NCBI GenBank assembly: GCA_009760855.2
Contig: WPIO01000024.1
Span: forward strand, 4,233,501-4,297,500
Direction: 5' to 3'
Length of the DNA: 64,000 nucleotides
Origin: Cristatella mucedo
Lineage: Eukaryota; Bryozoa; Phylactolaemata; Cristatellidae
Numbering within the stretch: the stretch's first letter is position 1; each line of letters opens with the position of its first letter. Both the position numbers and the translations under genes were made by a program. Shown here piece after piece: positions 1 to 12,644 of the stretch. A model generated the notes under the pieces. It was not told where the DNA came from, made no database searches, and saw only the letters and a list, made by a program, of their open reading frames with translations.

Positions 1-3000
1 CAAGATTAGGAATTGACGTTAAATCCAGCACTATAGAAAAGTGTTAGTGACAGCATAAAAAAGGTAAACGAGCTTCAGGCTAGATGCTAAATTCCAATCA
101 AGCTAGACAAGTTGTTGAGCACCTGCCACGTACCGACTTACACAGCCCTCTAGCTGGAAGTAACCCCCTGCACGACTAAATTACTTCCGTGGGATTTATC
201 GCACGATATCCAATGTGAAGGCATCTGAGTCCTGACAAACCACTATCGACAGTACCCTGGCCAATAGATTTAGTAGTTTTACGAGTTAGCTATGTGGTGG
301 CCGGAACCAAAAAATGCCCTAGCTTATCAGGTGCTTGTGTTGAGTCCGAGTAAGGAACTAGTAAAGAAGTCGGATTTTAATATGTCTTTGTTCTTGCTAG
401 GGAGCTATTCTCTGATTTCAACGTTTTCCGTAAAATGATCAGCACCTCGGAGGCAAACGTCCGGACGTCAGTTACGGCAGTAACCAGCTCTTTGTTTCAC
501 AGCTGTGGCTTCTAATACGTGTTTTTGATGGTACATAAACGGTAAATGGGAAAACGCCAAGCCTTCGTCGTAATCAGCCAAATATAGCGTAAGAGCTAGA
601 GGAAGAAGGGGCATCGACTATCCCAGGGGGACGGCAACCGTGTCATGTACTTTGTTCGCTAGCCACCTGTGCATGCTCCCCGAAACCTTCACCGATGGTG
701 AAACTATGTCCTAGTGTCATTGCGTAAGCAATTGCCTACTTGGTTCATAAGAAACATTACGATGTTTTGCTACGAAGTTACACTAATTGCTACTCTAGCT
801 CCGTTGACCATTAAATTGATCGGGATTTGCCCCCTACATAAACATATTGCATATCAATTCACCTAGGTGAACATTTTCGTTACGCCGCTGACGTCATGCA
901 CATAGAGGTAACCATGGCCTTTCCAACAGTCCACACGGGATTGACTTGGAGAATGCATGCACACGGCAATGTTCGCTTTTTGGCGAGAGACACCATCGGT
1001 ACTTTGATTAGACCATCACAAGCCGCAGGATTGAAATTGGGATCGGAGTAAGCTCGATATATATTGCATTATAGTGAACGTCTCCCCGAAGGACTCGCTT
1101 TTTTATAGGGAGGCTTTACTGGAGCTGAATAAAAAATCAATCTGACGGTCTACTGTAGCTCCAGGGGTCAACCACTATATACTCTTTCAACACCTATTTG
1201 GTGTTGGACTTATTCTCAATTTTTCTATGCACTAAAGCATTTAAATGAATTTTAAAATGAACCTACTTATGCAGTTAGCCTTAACAGCCCCATGTAATTA
1301 ACGATCTCCAGAGCAGGCTTCTCATTCTCTAGTCGTTCACGCAGCCGCATAGAGTCGGTATTTGGCCCGGACGAGTTTCCACAAGTAGTCTTTTTTAGAC
1401 GCTACTAGCAGTAATTTCTGACGACCTATGAGGTTTGACTAGGGCGGCTTATGTTCCCTCAGATAATTCCAATGCAAGCCGCTATTATCTTATACTATGT
1501 TCTTGACACGCTGCTGAGAATTGGGTGAAACATTAAGCAGGCTATGAACTTTCAATAATTTTGGAACTAGAACCATTGACTTTTCATCAAGACCTACATA
1601 ATTTAACTAGCGTCAATTTCCCATTCACCGTAGCCATACCCCTGTTGAACTGCTATCTGCTATGTATTCCATTTGAAAAACTTTTGTAGAATCCTCGTTC
1701 ACTAGAGTACACGTTACATCTGCTTCTATCGAAAATAGCCAAACACCGTATCCCATCGAAGTTAACTGCAGCATAGCAATTGAAGGTCAGGAGATAATGC
1801 TGAAACTGGTAGAAAATAAACAACTGCAGATTGGAACGCCAATTTTTTATTTGAACGAAAATCACGATATCGTCAGTCTTACCGAGCCGGATAAAAAGTT
1901 CAAGGTACAGAGCAGACGGCTTTTTTATAGCCTCTTGAGAAAGTGATAGAATATAAAACCAATCTTTTTCTTTTTGCCTAGGACACTAAGTTCTACCAAG
2001 AGGCCAATGGTAAGGCAGCAGTGGCTCTGACGCCAAGAAAAACTCAAGGAAAAGAATGGGAAACGCACGACATGGTACGTTCCAACACGAGTGCTCCTTC
2101 TCACCGCCTCTTTGTTATGCAAATTGCTTAGTATTCGACGGACACAGGTCTTTTGTATTCCGGCGCACACAGCCAAACACTCTGCTGATATTAGCGGTGT
2201 AGAGTATGCTCTTGTGGTCAACCAAGTAATACTTCTTCGTAATACCTATAGGTATTCAGCTGTTGTCTTTGCTGTGACTTTTCACGAGCTGTCCTCAGAT
2301 ACGGTACTTGAAACAGGACCTGCGTAGCCTACCTCCTGCATCGTCAACCATTAGTCGGTGGCTTCGGCGGCCTTCTTCGGTGGGTCAGTAATAACCCTCT
2401 GCATCTTCCACTCTCCATGTCAACGGCTGGGCTATCAACAGTACGACCCGTACGTTTACAGAGCGGACTAGCACTTGTTGTGGTAGCAGCTAACTTGATT
2501 TGTCTCAGCATTGAAGGAAAAGTCGATTGGCACCGGTTACTGAGGTCCTATTTTAGTTCAAAGGGGCAGCTTCCGCAGGGCCATCTACAAGCCTCATAGA
2601 ATACATGTCGCTTGATGGGCTTCAAGGAGTTATTGGACAGCCTCTAAAAATACATTTCGCAGATGAAAGCTGGCTACAAAGTCTCATTTGGTAATACCCT
2701 ATCAGGCTGTCGAAGGGAAGCTACGTGCGTTTTAGAATGCCGAATTTGGGTTGGTGCCCTGCTCCAGTTGCTATATATCTGAGAACACTCATCCAAGTTC
2801 TCATTTTGTCAGTCCAAGTGACATAACAAGGTTATTAGGGGTTTGCTTTTGTTCCGTGCTAATAGTTGGCCTAGAAGACATGTGTTTTTAGCGTTATATA
2901 TCGTTGGAATATGTTGCAATCGGGTTCTCATAAAAGCCAGGCCTCTTACTGGTGCGATTTGTTTATCAACTTCTAGCAGTCTAATTTGTTTTTATTTAGA

Positions 3001-3384
3001 CCTTTTAAGGGTTCCCAGCTAAAACGTGTGAGCGAAAGACCATTACTAATTGCAAGAGACTGCAAATATTTACTTTAACAACTCTAGCAACATCCAAATA
3101 TTCTTATTTCTTGATTTAGACACACGTTTAGCTCATGACAGAACATCGCTTTATGAAGTTGGTATCTGAATAAGATCTATCCATATTCTAGGGCTTCATT
3201 TAAATATACACCTAGAAGCTTAACAAAAGCCAAAGACTTTTTTTGCTCCAAAACTGAATCCTGCCAGGCAGATCTAAAACGAATTTTTAAGACGGTAAAT
3301 AATTCGCTGGTAAATGCTGACAGGTCTCAAATCTCATATATTTTAACTGCTCAGCCAAAACACTTGCAGCCTTACTGCGAGAGA
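1..3384. other. No recognised gene
   Basis: No exon, repeat or RNA gene could be identified. Base composition looks more even and CpG more frequent than in the AT-rich introns downstream. Open frames here are short and show no recognised motif. Confidence 0.5.
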
Positions 3385-3389
3385 AAATC

Positions 3390-3625
3390 TGCACACTAGT
3401 GCCTTAATAAAGCCACCTCAGAATAAACGGTTTCGGTGAATCTCAACCTGTGACGTTCCTTAAAAATATATTCCGAGGTTTTTGCTAACGATATAAATAC
3501 CTTAAGAATTTCAAGTAAACAGAGTATATGTACTAGAGAAGGTATGCCATCATCTTCACACTCTTCACTGGCTGACCACCTTAGCCCAACCATAACTGTG
3601 ATTTGTAATGCGTGTCTGTAAAAAA
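3390..3625 (+). mobile_element. Family A LINE fragment (EN-RT linker), diverged
   Basis: Matches, in plus orientation, the reverse complement of 36640-36860 in the large family A copy, including the stretches around 'aacctgtgac' and 'ctggctgacc'. It is a short internal piece with neither end of the element. Confidence 0.6.
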
Positions 3626-3814
3626 GTTTATACCAAGTCATGCATGTCGCCCATCGTATGATCTAAACCTAAAACGCCCGAATTATGCACTAATAGTTAT
3701 ATTATCAACCAAGTATGTAGAGTCCTCAGGGAACCCAATGCCTTTCTAAGCACTTTTCGTGTGCTGCATACGAGGCAAGATTGTTTGGTTAGCCGTTCCA
3801 TTTTCCATAAATCA

Positions 3815-4075
3815 CCAAAACAGCATGGTTAGGGATGACAAGCAAACAGTGGGCATGCAAGCATAGTCATTAGCAGCACAGCAGCTCCAGCAACTACAAG
3901 CACTTTACCGACGCATCGTAGCAACCCACTAAACTCCGTTATAACTAGGTGCCTTAAAACTTAGCAGTTTTTTACGTGGTCAAGTCAGAAGATGTTGTGA
4001 GGCAAGTCGGAAGTGATTATCGGACTTTAAGAGCATACGAAGTAAATGCAGGGATTCTAAAGAATGATTGAGGTC
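3815..4075 (-). mobile_element. Family B LINE 3' fragment, strongly diverged
   Basis: Shares 'atggttagggatgaca', 'gggcatgcaagca' and the later 'taagagcata' stretch with the family B 3' regions near 4380-4620 and 54800-55030, but with many changes and gaps. Sense is on the minus strand. Confidence 0.5.
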
Positions 4076-4232
4076 CTCCTAATCTATCTCCAGGTTTATC
4101 TCCTTCCCATTATTTTTCAAAGATTCTTGACAGAGCTGCTTGTAGCACACATTTAAAACCGCGACAGTTTTTACTAACTTCTATTGGGATTCAACAGCAG
4201 CATCCAAATGACACATCCCTTCTCTCAAAGAC

Positions 4233-5541
4233 AACAATAATACTAATAACATTAATAATGCACTTGATAAAGTGCCCTCGGAGAACTAGATCTCTTTCTA
4301 GGTGCTTTAAATTTTGTGCAAAGGGAAATGCAATTGAAGGGTGAGTAATATCATGCCTAACGACATGAATAACATGGTTAGGGGTCATATGCACAGGGTC
4401 ACAATGCAAACGTGGTTGGTGGCAGCATGCACAGTGTCAGCAAGCATGAGCACATGAAGGACAAAACACGGGGACTCACATTATGCTGTCCTAAATAGCT
4501 GCGTTTTTAAGTTATTTACGAATGTTGTCAACTCAGGGGATGTTCTGACTCTAGTCGGGAGAGATTTCTATGCTTTAAGAGCATGCAAACTAAATGCACG
4601 GTCTCCAAAGGATTTAAGGTTTGTAGGAGGTATTGGCAGGCAGTTGGATTCTGAAATGCAGGCAGCACGAAGCTTAGCCTGGTGGGGCAGTAGATCTGAG
4701 TGATAGGCTGGAGCCAAAGAATGAAGGAACCTAAAAGTGAGTGACAAAACCTTGGTCTATCCGTTGCTTGACTGGTAGTTTATGCAGGTCGTCGAGAAGT
4801 GGTGTGATGTGGCAACTGCAAAAATCACAGCAGACAAGCCTAGCTGCAGAGTTGGGCACCAGCTGCAATCGCCTGATCGCAAATTCTGGTAGGCCAGTAA
4901 GCAGTGAGTGGCAGAGGTCGAGACGGGATGTCACGAATACATGGACCAAATTAGACCTGGTTTTCTTCTTCAAACAAGCCCGAATTTCAGGAACGTTTTC
5001 TAGCTGAATGTATGCATATTTGACTGTTGAACTGACGTAGTCGTCTAATGAGGGGTCACATTTAAGCACGATACCTACACGTTGAGCTTATTCAACAGGT
5101 GTTATGCTGGCAGAGCCAATTTTGATCGTCAGCCTCTCCAATTTCTCTATCACACTGGGTTTGCCCATAACTAGTTAGTTAGTTTTATCATCGTTTAGTT
5201 TTAAAAAATTGGCTGCCATCCATGTGGAAATGTCATCAATACATGCAGCCGGTGAGTAGAGATAATTTGAGGTCCTCAAAGGCTGGGTGGTCTCAAAGCG
5301 AAGGTACAAGTGAGTGTCATCAACATAGAAGGGAAAGCCTAGATTGTGCTTGGCAATCACTTCAGCAAGAGGGAGAATATAAACCATGAAAAGAACCGGA
5401 TATAGTACGGAGCCCTGAGGTACTCCATATTTAAGAGGTAATTCGGATGGTCTTTGTTTATTCACGTCAATACTCTTAAGTCCCAGAGGAAAACAGGACC
5501 TGAACCACTACCGAGCAGTGCCAGTGATGCCCAGACGAGAT
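4233..5541 (-). mobile_element. Family B LINE copy, 5'-truncated
   Basis: Runs from an AT-rich tail (…aataatgcacttgat) at the low-coordinate end to the reverse transcriptase. On the minus strand the remains read YGVPQGSVLYPVLFMVYILP, then FYVDD (a changed YADD box), then WMAANFLKLNDDKTN, typical of the CR1/L2/Jockey group of APE LINEs. The frames are broken by stops and shifts, so this is a dead 5'-truncated copy. It joins an oppositely oriented family B piece at about 5550. Confidence 0.8.
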
Positions 5542-5554
5542 GAGTTGTGCTCTG

Positions 5555-6085
5555 AAATCCAGATCTACTCCTCCACCAGGCCAAGCATCGTACCACCTGC
5601 TTTTCGGAATCCAAAAGTTCACCAATACCTTGTACCAACCTCAAATACTTTAGAGACCGTGCATTTGGTTCGCATGCTCCAACGGCCTGGAACTCAATCC
5701 CGACTTGCATCACAACATCCCATGACTCGACCACAAGTCAATCTATCTATGGGCACTTTAAATTTGCTCTAAATAGAAATGCAATCGACTGGTGAGTAAT
5801 ATCAGGCTTGATAAACAACATGAATATCATTGTTAGGGGTGACATGCACAGGGTCAGCATGCGAATGTGGTTAGTGGCAGCATGCACAGTGTCTGCACAC
5901 ATAAGCACATGAGTGATTACCATATGCCTGCCATTCCTAACCATGGCATTTATGTTGTTTTATAAAGCACGACACTATTCAACATTCAATAGTGCTGCTT
6001 TCGGATTCAAATGTAAGGCTCCTAGAAAGAGATGGTATTATCTGCAGGCGCTTTATCATGTGTGCTATTAATAATACTGTCGTTC
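5555..6085 (+). mobile_element. Family B LINE 3' end, plus orientation, with an internal inverted piece
   Basis: 5555-5740 and about 5925-6085 match family B in plus orientation, ending in an ATTAATAAT tail. Between them, 5745-5925 matches the same 3' region in the opposite orientation ('ggtgacatgcacagggtcag' and on). It is either a secondary insertion or a local inversion. Confidence 0.65.
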
Positions 6086-6089
6086 TATG

Positions 6090-6560
6090 CAGCAACGACA
6101 AATGGAATGAAATTGCCTGATGATGCAAGGTCTATCAGCTGTTTGCTGCATAGTATACAATTTCTCAGAATTTTCTCCTTTAATTGTTGATAAAAACATC
6201 TGGTCTTGCAGATGATTCACAAGTAAGGTTAAAATTGTACTAGTCGGACGAAGTTTTGACCTATGTTGCCTGGGAGACAGGTTTCATACACCACAAAAAT
6301 GACCTCTCGAGTACCTCAAGGATTGTTTCATGGTTGATTGCGTTTCTCCATGTGTAATAAAATTCTCGGAAAAGTAGTGTAGGCTCGTGTAAAATGATGC
6401 AAATTATAAGTTGCCGACGTCCAGTTGTATTTTCCATTTAGACCTTCGGATTCTGCTGCAAGACTGATAATCTGAACGTCTGAGTAGCTTACAATCCATC
6501 CCGGATGTCGGCTAATGTCCTCAAAATTTAAGTGATGATGTAACTGAAGTGCTAATTGTA
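6090..6560. other. No recognised gene
   Basis: AT-rich unique sequence between the LINE mosaic and a microsatellite. I see no exon or repeat family in it. Confidence 0.4.
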
Positions 6561-6563
6561 TTA

Positions 6564-6564
6564 T

Positions 6565-6620
<56 letters not shown>

Positions 6621-6638
6621 ATATATGTATAGATATGT

Positions 6639-6678
<40 letters not shown>

Positions 6679-6701
6679 ATAGATAGGTAGATAGATAGAT
6701 A
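6564..6701. repeat. Compound microsatellite (AC)n(AT)n(GATA)n
   Basis: About 12 AC units, then about 15 AT units, then an interrupted GATA/GATA-like run to about 6701. Several long 'tyrosine/isoleucine' frames here are products of the repeat, not genes. Confidence 0.95.
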
Positions 6702-7955
6702 TGGGCCAACAATTTGGCGTGTGTATGGGGCATTAAGTATTAAGCCTGCATAAGCAGATTTCAGATTTCGACGAGGTAGGTTAAAATATGACAATAAACA
6801 GTTTATCACGTGCAGCAGTACAGCAGATCCATTGAAAAAATAACTTGCCAAAGAAAATTGCTTGAATCGAATCGGAATTGCCTGCTGTTTTGAGAGATTT
6901 ATGTCTTCACTCGGTTCCTAACGATTCGTGCTTACTACCAAATTGCTCTAGTGTCATTTTGAAAAGACTCAGCAATAGGGATACTGTGTCAGGTAATTCA
7001 ACTTCTGTCCGTAGCCTTCTCCCATCAAGCTTTCTGCTCTTGGTAGATTTAATGGAGTTTATTCCGAGCAATCCATTGTGACACTGTCCGTATGCTTCAA
7101 GCAAGGGGATCGATTTTTAGGGTTAATGTCAGAATCATTCTTGAATAGCAGAAACCTTATCAAAGGTCTACGCGCCTAATCTAAGAATACATAAACGGCA
7201 ATATGGATGCAAATTTCATAAGAGATTCAATTTCAACTCTGAACCTTTACCCTGTAAATGGAAGTATTTCCAGGTTCGCTAGGTTGAGGTTATTAAACTT
7301 AACGGCTGGTAAAAAAGAATAATGCAAATCGACAAGGTGTAGGTAGTGTTGTCAGTTATCATGCTGATGACACAAAGAAGAATCACAATGTCCTCAACTT
7401 TATGAGCAATGCAAACGAATAAAAAATCAGTAGAAAAAGCTTAGGAAAGCCGTACTTTGTTATAAAAAAGCCACACAAAATAAATTAGAAAATTACTGAC
7501 GGTTAATCAACAAAAAATTACTGAAAGCACTGTATCTATCGTTCGCTTCATATGGGAACATGTCGGCCGTCATTCTGAAGTAAACTTTAGGGGATCACTG
7601 TGTTTGCATGGGTACACTTGAGTGGTTATTGAATCTCATTTGCTTAAGTATTCCTTTAAAATTTATTTATATAACAGAAGGATTAACAAAATAACAATAG
7701 AATTTTATTTAGCTCTTCTGCTAAGTAAATACTGCATAGCTCGTGCTGTACATTATTTGGTAAATGTGCATCTGCTAAGACTACTGAAAGGGTGATTGAA
7801 CTACTATGGCAAGTTACTCCTGCTAATTTATGCTTGTGCATGGTGCAGAATATGCAGACGTTCCAGTAAACGATAGCAATATTTATGTACTTGGTTCCTT
7901 CATTGGTTAGAAATAGAGCAGCTGATCTCCTGCTGTTTCAATGCAACTTTCCAAA

Positions 7956-7958
<3 letters not shown>
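6702..7958. other. No recognised gene
   Basis: Unique AT-rich sequence. Overlapping open frames of about 65 residues occur on both strands near 6880-7100 without a recognisable domain or flanking splice context. Confidence 0.4.

Positions 7959-7959
<1 letters not shown>

Positions 7960-7986
<27 letters not shown>
7960..7986. repeat. (TA)n microsatellite
   Basis: About 13 TA units, directly beside the 3' (low-coordinate) end of the GC-rich element at 8.0-9.9 kb. Confidence 0.95.
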
Positions 7987-8004
7987 GTAATATTTACTAA
8001 TATA

Positions 8005-9900
8005 TCAGAATGTTGCAGATTACATTAGCCAGAAGTACCCTGCCCTGCCGAAGGCAAGGGCTTTCCACGACTTCCTGTAGCTTCACAGGAACCAACTATG
8101 AAATGTCGTCTGGGATGCAAAGCTGCAGTGATGCAGTCGGCTCCAGTGCTGAAGGCCGAGTGAGTCCTGGCAGTCTTCATTACGTGTACCCCAGGTATCC
8201 AGCATGCGGACCACGAAGAGCTTTAGGATGGCCGTTCAGTTGCCAGAAGTCAGTGAAGACCTGGCTATGACATTATACCTATTGACCTTTGCCTGGGGCC
8301 CCACTATCGGGGCAACATCCCTTACGTCAAGTGGAGCTGATATGTCGATAATGACCAAGTCGGTGCCTTTGTCGATTATCAGGTTTGACTTGAGATCCAC
8401 TACCCCCCTCCCCGTCTGGGGGTGGCCCGTGCTGACGAGAAGCAAGAGTGCGAGGCCGCCTGAAGAGATTCAATTACTTGACCCAAAACCAGGTTATGGC
8501 GAGCCGTGTTTGCTTGCACCTTGGGCAGGCAGTGGCTTAGAACGAAAGAGACAGCACTGACACCATCAGCCTCATTGCAGTGAAGGTAGCAGTCTGTAGA
8601 AGTTCCCATATATCACCGGCTAGTGGCAGAGCCAAACAGCAGAACGTCTTGGCCAGCACATGAAACGTACTGCCTGATCTAGAACGACAGGCCAAGACCG
8701 TGGTCTGAAAGTGGCTGTGGGTTCCGAACCTGCTCATGGCAAGGTAATGGCTGACCTTGCAAAGGGCAAGCTTGGCTGCCCTAGCCCGGCCTTCTGCCAA
8801 CCATGCGAACTCCACAGCTTTAAAATAGCAATGCTCGGTTCGAACGACGGCTTCATATCTGCCAGGTCTGTTAACGCCCTCAGGACGCCAGAGCCAGCAA
8901 GCGAGATATATGAGGAACGAAGCTTTAAACATTGTTGGCATCCATCAAAGCTAGGCTCCAATGAGCTGGCTTCCGGGGCCTAATGCCTCTGGGCTTAGGA
9001 ATGGTGAGCCTACTTGTCTGACCAGTGAGAGCCACCCACACTATCGACAACACCGTAAAGGCAGTGACGTGTGACAGGTCGCCGGTATACTTTGGGAGAG
9101 CACCGGGTGCTGCAGGTTTGGGCGACCCAGGATATTGTTGAGTTGGTCGAAAAGCATACCAGACTGATGCCTGTGGTTGAGCAACGCGAACCAGAAAGTG
9201 AGTAGCACTAAAGAGCAGCAAGCCACACATATACCGGTAATGGATCAAAATGAGCCTTCACTGCCATCAGAACGGAAGCCTAAGTCGCCAGCCACGCCCG
9301 AAAGAGGTCTCTGAGCAGTGTTAGGTGAAACTTCGGCACGGCCTTGAGTTATCGTTATAGGGTGACAAAGCTTGCCAGCATTAATGAAAGTCCCTGTCGA
9401 TAGAAGAGGAGATTAATCTCAGCCCTGAGAAAAAGGTTATGGAATCGTTAAGTAGAAACTCCGGAATGTGTCGGTCGTGGAAAAAGATTTAAGCGGACTC
9501 GTCTGTCATGCCCCAGTGTGCAACCACACTGCTCCTTTGATGGAACTGCATGCCCAGCACCGATATTTGCTCGACAGCCCAGAGCAGGGGTGGCAAGACA
9601 CTGGGCTTGCACGAGAATAAAGCAAGGTAGTCCGCCAGGGCAGGGCGGACAGAGTAGTACTGCCAGCATGAAGCCGCATCTTGAGGTGCTGCCAGACAGC
9701 CTGATGACCAGTTTTATCGCTAGATCAATTAAGATTAGTAAGAGAGTCACCCTTTCGGATGCTTGCCGTTGTCAGGAAAGCTGCCAATGACCCGTCGTGG
9801 AACCTCCAGCTTCATGTGGGAGCCGGAATGGAGCAGCACTGCAAAACCGCATAAGTCCTCGTCCACCCAGGGTTATGGAGCACTCGGAGAAGAGAGATGT
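8005..9900 (-). mobile_element. R2-like LINE with restriction-like endonuclease (RLE), degenerate
   Basis: A GC-rich block, unlike its surroundings, whose minus strand carries in order the C-terminal marks of an RLE-type LINE: IRKGDSL near 9750 (compare RQGDPLSP of R2-like RTs); ADYLALF near 9630 (YADD box) followed by AVEQ...LGMQF; a Cys/His knuckle CYLHC...FVLSHC then ARHNLVL near 8560; DLKSNLIIDKGTDLVIIDIS near 8340-8405 (the KPD...D endonuclease core); and MLDTWGTRNEDC near 8200, like the 'GALGTW..N' tail. Frames shift between motifs and stops interrupt, so it is a dead copy. Clade (R2, R4/Dong, NeSL) cannot be fixed by eye. Confidence 0.65.
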
Positions 9901-12339
9901 GAGTGATGTTGATGAAGGCATTTTGAAAGTTATCATATTCTGATTTCGCGTGTCAGCTTCAAAAGCTTTGTAAATCCAAAGACAGGGGCGCAGAATGGAA
10001 AGTTTCCGTAACTAAATGAGAAAAGTGAGCAGGATATAAAGTATGCGAATTGCTGAAAGACATGAGAAAACAAGAAACAAAGCCACGCATTACCACGAAC
10101 TAAAAGTAAAAGGAAAAATCCCTTATGCCGAAGTAAACAACGTCGGCATACGTATATAGCTTTGCTGTCTAACTTTGGCGTACAAAATACATATGCAATT
10201 TTAAAAATGGAAAGGTACTGAATGTTTGATTGAAGTGCTAGAAAATCTAGGTGATGATATGAAGTCCTTGCCAGGGGAAAGCATTGCTTGCCTAATTGGC
10301 ATTTCGTCTAGACAAAAAGGAATTAACCCTTACTTTAGAGGATGCTATGTCATCATTCTCCACCAAAACTTTAATAGACGTGACTTCTCTCACGTCTATT
10401 GATTGATTGTAGCAAGCTGAGTAAAAATATACAACAAGTTTGAAGCTAGTTCTTCAATTAAAAATCAACCAAAGCCATTGATTTTAATAACTTAAACATT
10501 TGATATCTTTACTGTAACGAAATTCCATGAAATGAGTTACCAGCAATGGAAAAACTGCAGTCACCTAATCTCAACAATGTTTAGTGTTTCGCGCTGTTAA
10601 AATACTATTGAAATTAATGTTTCAATAGCTACGTTTTAAAAAAAGGTTTATTTTAGGATGGGCTGATATTTCACAAGGGTTCAACTTACCGAATAAGTAA
10701 AATTCATGCAAACTCGAATGGAACCATTCACGGTTCTGGACTCAATCATGAGGTGAAAAAGTTACGGAGGCCTAAAGGGACGACCGACTACATTCGTGAG
10801 TATAACCTAGGGGCACTGCATTCTTTTTTATTTTCAATTTGTTCACCGTTTCCAAAGCTAATTCTAATAGCAATTCCTATCGTAAGGTCTCATCTAATAA
10901 ATTTCACCGATAATTCCAAACTGATTTATTGAAACGCTTTTTGGAACGTTTTAAACTGAATTTGCATTTCTTTAAGTGAGCTAACTTTTTTTGCCTCAAG
11001 TTTAGTCAATGTTCAGGTTCAAATAATCATTTGATATAACTTAATCGTTTTCAGAGTTGCACCACTCATTATCATAGCAGCTAAACAGATCTTAACTACA
11101 TTAGTTGGAGGTAAATAATTGTGATAAACGTTCATGAACCGGTATCTCAGCCTATCTGGAAGAACATACAAAACTATTGCTCATGAATAGCCTAATAATG
11201 AAATAGACGAAAGCGATACATGTTATTCCTTTAAAATAAGTCTCATCTGTGAATTCTTTCGTTGCCATGTGCATTCAAGTTTGTTGGGTAGACATTGTGC
11301 TTGTCTTATAAAAACAAATTCAGAACGGCCCCAAGCTTTACAGGCACGCAAGTAGAAGTCACTTGTTTCATTGTGCATAATTTGCTTTTTAGAGTTATAC
11401 AGTAGTCCAAAGTGAAAATTACAATAATATCGTAGCCATAATGTGCTGATCAAACTATTTTTGGTAAATGCAACGTAATTAGCGGTTGGACAAGCAAATA
11501 TGGGTACACCAGTTACATGTAAAAACCCACCAAATGCCAACTGAAGAGGGGCGAAACACCTAAGACACACTGTACAATAAGGAGTACTAATTCACGAAAT
11601 TTATTAAGTGCCATGGGAAAATTGAGTATATTTCTAAGCCTTTATTATTTTTTGCAGTATAAGCCAACCACAATGTTAACGATCGCACCCGTACTTCGGC
11701 GGACTTAATCAAATAAAAGGCTGTTTAGTCATACCCAGCCAATGCTTCGTTGAATGGTTCAACTTCAACGAATGCCTGTAAATAAATTTTTGTTGATTTA
11801 AAATCATCATTTGAATGCATGGATGCTTGAGTGTCTTGGTCGCAGACACTACCCTATACTCTATCCAGTGAAATGATCGCCCATGGCCTGGTTCGGAATC
11901 CGGAGCCTGAGTCATGAAGAACATGCAACTTACCCATTAATTACGAACCTTAGGCGATCTCTGTTTGCATTGTAAATATCTTTGTCGTGAATAGATCAAG
12001 GTCAGATTTAATGGAATTTGCGGCTTTCTTAGCACGAACTATATGTCAGTGCATCGACCGACTAGGTGGTGTTTACTCAGCCGGCTAACCATAATAGCCT
12101 TGGTCAGCAAACAGGTGGTGCAAAGACCAGGCCAGATTGGACATTAGTTCTTATAGGTATGCTGGAGCAAACAAAAAAGACGACTAAAGTTGTGCCACAT
12201 AACCTCGCAGTTAGCACTACATACATCCTAATGGGTTGCCCGTGCAAGTTTGCATCAATTTAAATATTTTAATAATGAAAACGTATATGACAGATGTGCC
12301 TTGCTGCAAAGTTTCTTACAAATTGTTAGTACTTTGATG
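9901..12339. other. No recognised gene; AT-rich unique sequence
   Basis: No coding exon or repeat family recognised apart from a short perfect inverted repeat at 10373-10400. The metalloproteinase propeptide exons could lie here or nearby, but none could be chosen with confidence. Confidence 0.4.
10373..10400. repeat. Perfect 11-bp inverted repeat with 6-nt loop
   Basis: Arms AATAGACGTGA (10373-10383) and TCACGTCTATT (10390-10400) are exact reverse complements around CTTCTC. No T-run or gene end lies next to it, so its role is unknown and chance is possible. Confidence 0.6.
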
Positions 12340-12640
12340 TACATAATATAATGTAATGTAATGTATCTCCGTCAGTAACTCCACAAAGTCATAAAGACCA
12401 TGTTGGTGTTACGCAGGAGAGTTTTGTATAGCGTACTCACAGCCTAAGTGGCTTTCGGAATGCATTCGGTAGCCAACCGACGTCGTCTCACGCAACAAAG
12501 AGAAGTTGGGAAGCATAGCAGAGTTGGGAGAGCAGTTGAGGTAGTGAGTAGCATAGAAATAGCATTTCAGGACCTCTGAAAAAGATGTGCGATAGTCGGC
12601 CGTTGGAGAGTAGATGTCGTTGCGTAAAAAAATAATAGAG
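12340..12640 (-). mobile_element. Family A LINE 3' end, 5'-truncated
   Basis: The low-coordinate end carries an ATGTA-unit tail, then 'tcagtaactccacaaagtc' shared with other family A copies. The minus strand reads a C-terminal RT tail ending in short Cys-rich frames like those at 35101-35298. It breaks off near 12640. Confidence 0.85.
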
Positions 12641-12644
12641 AACC

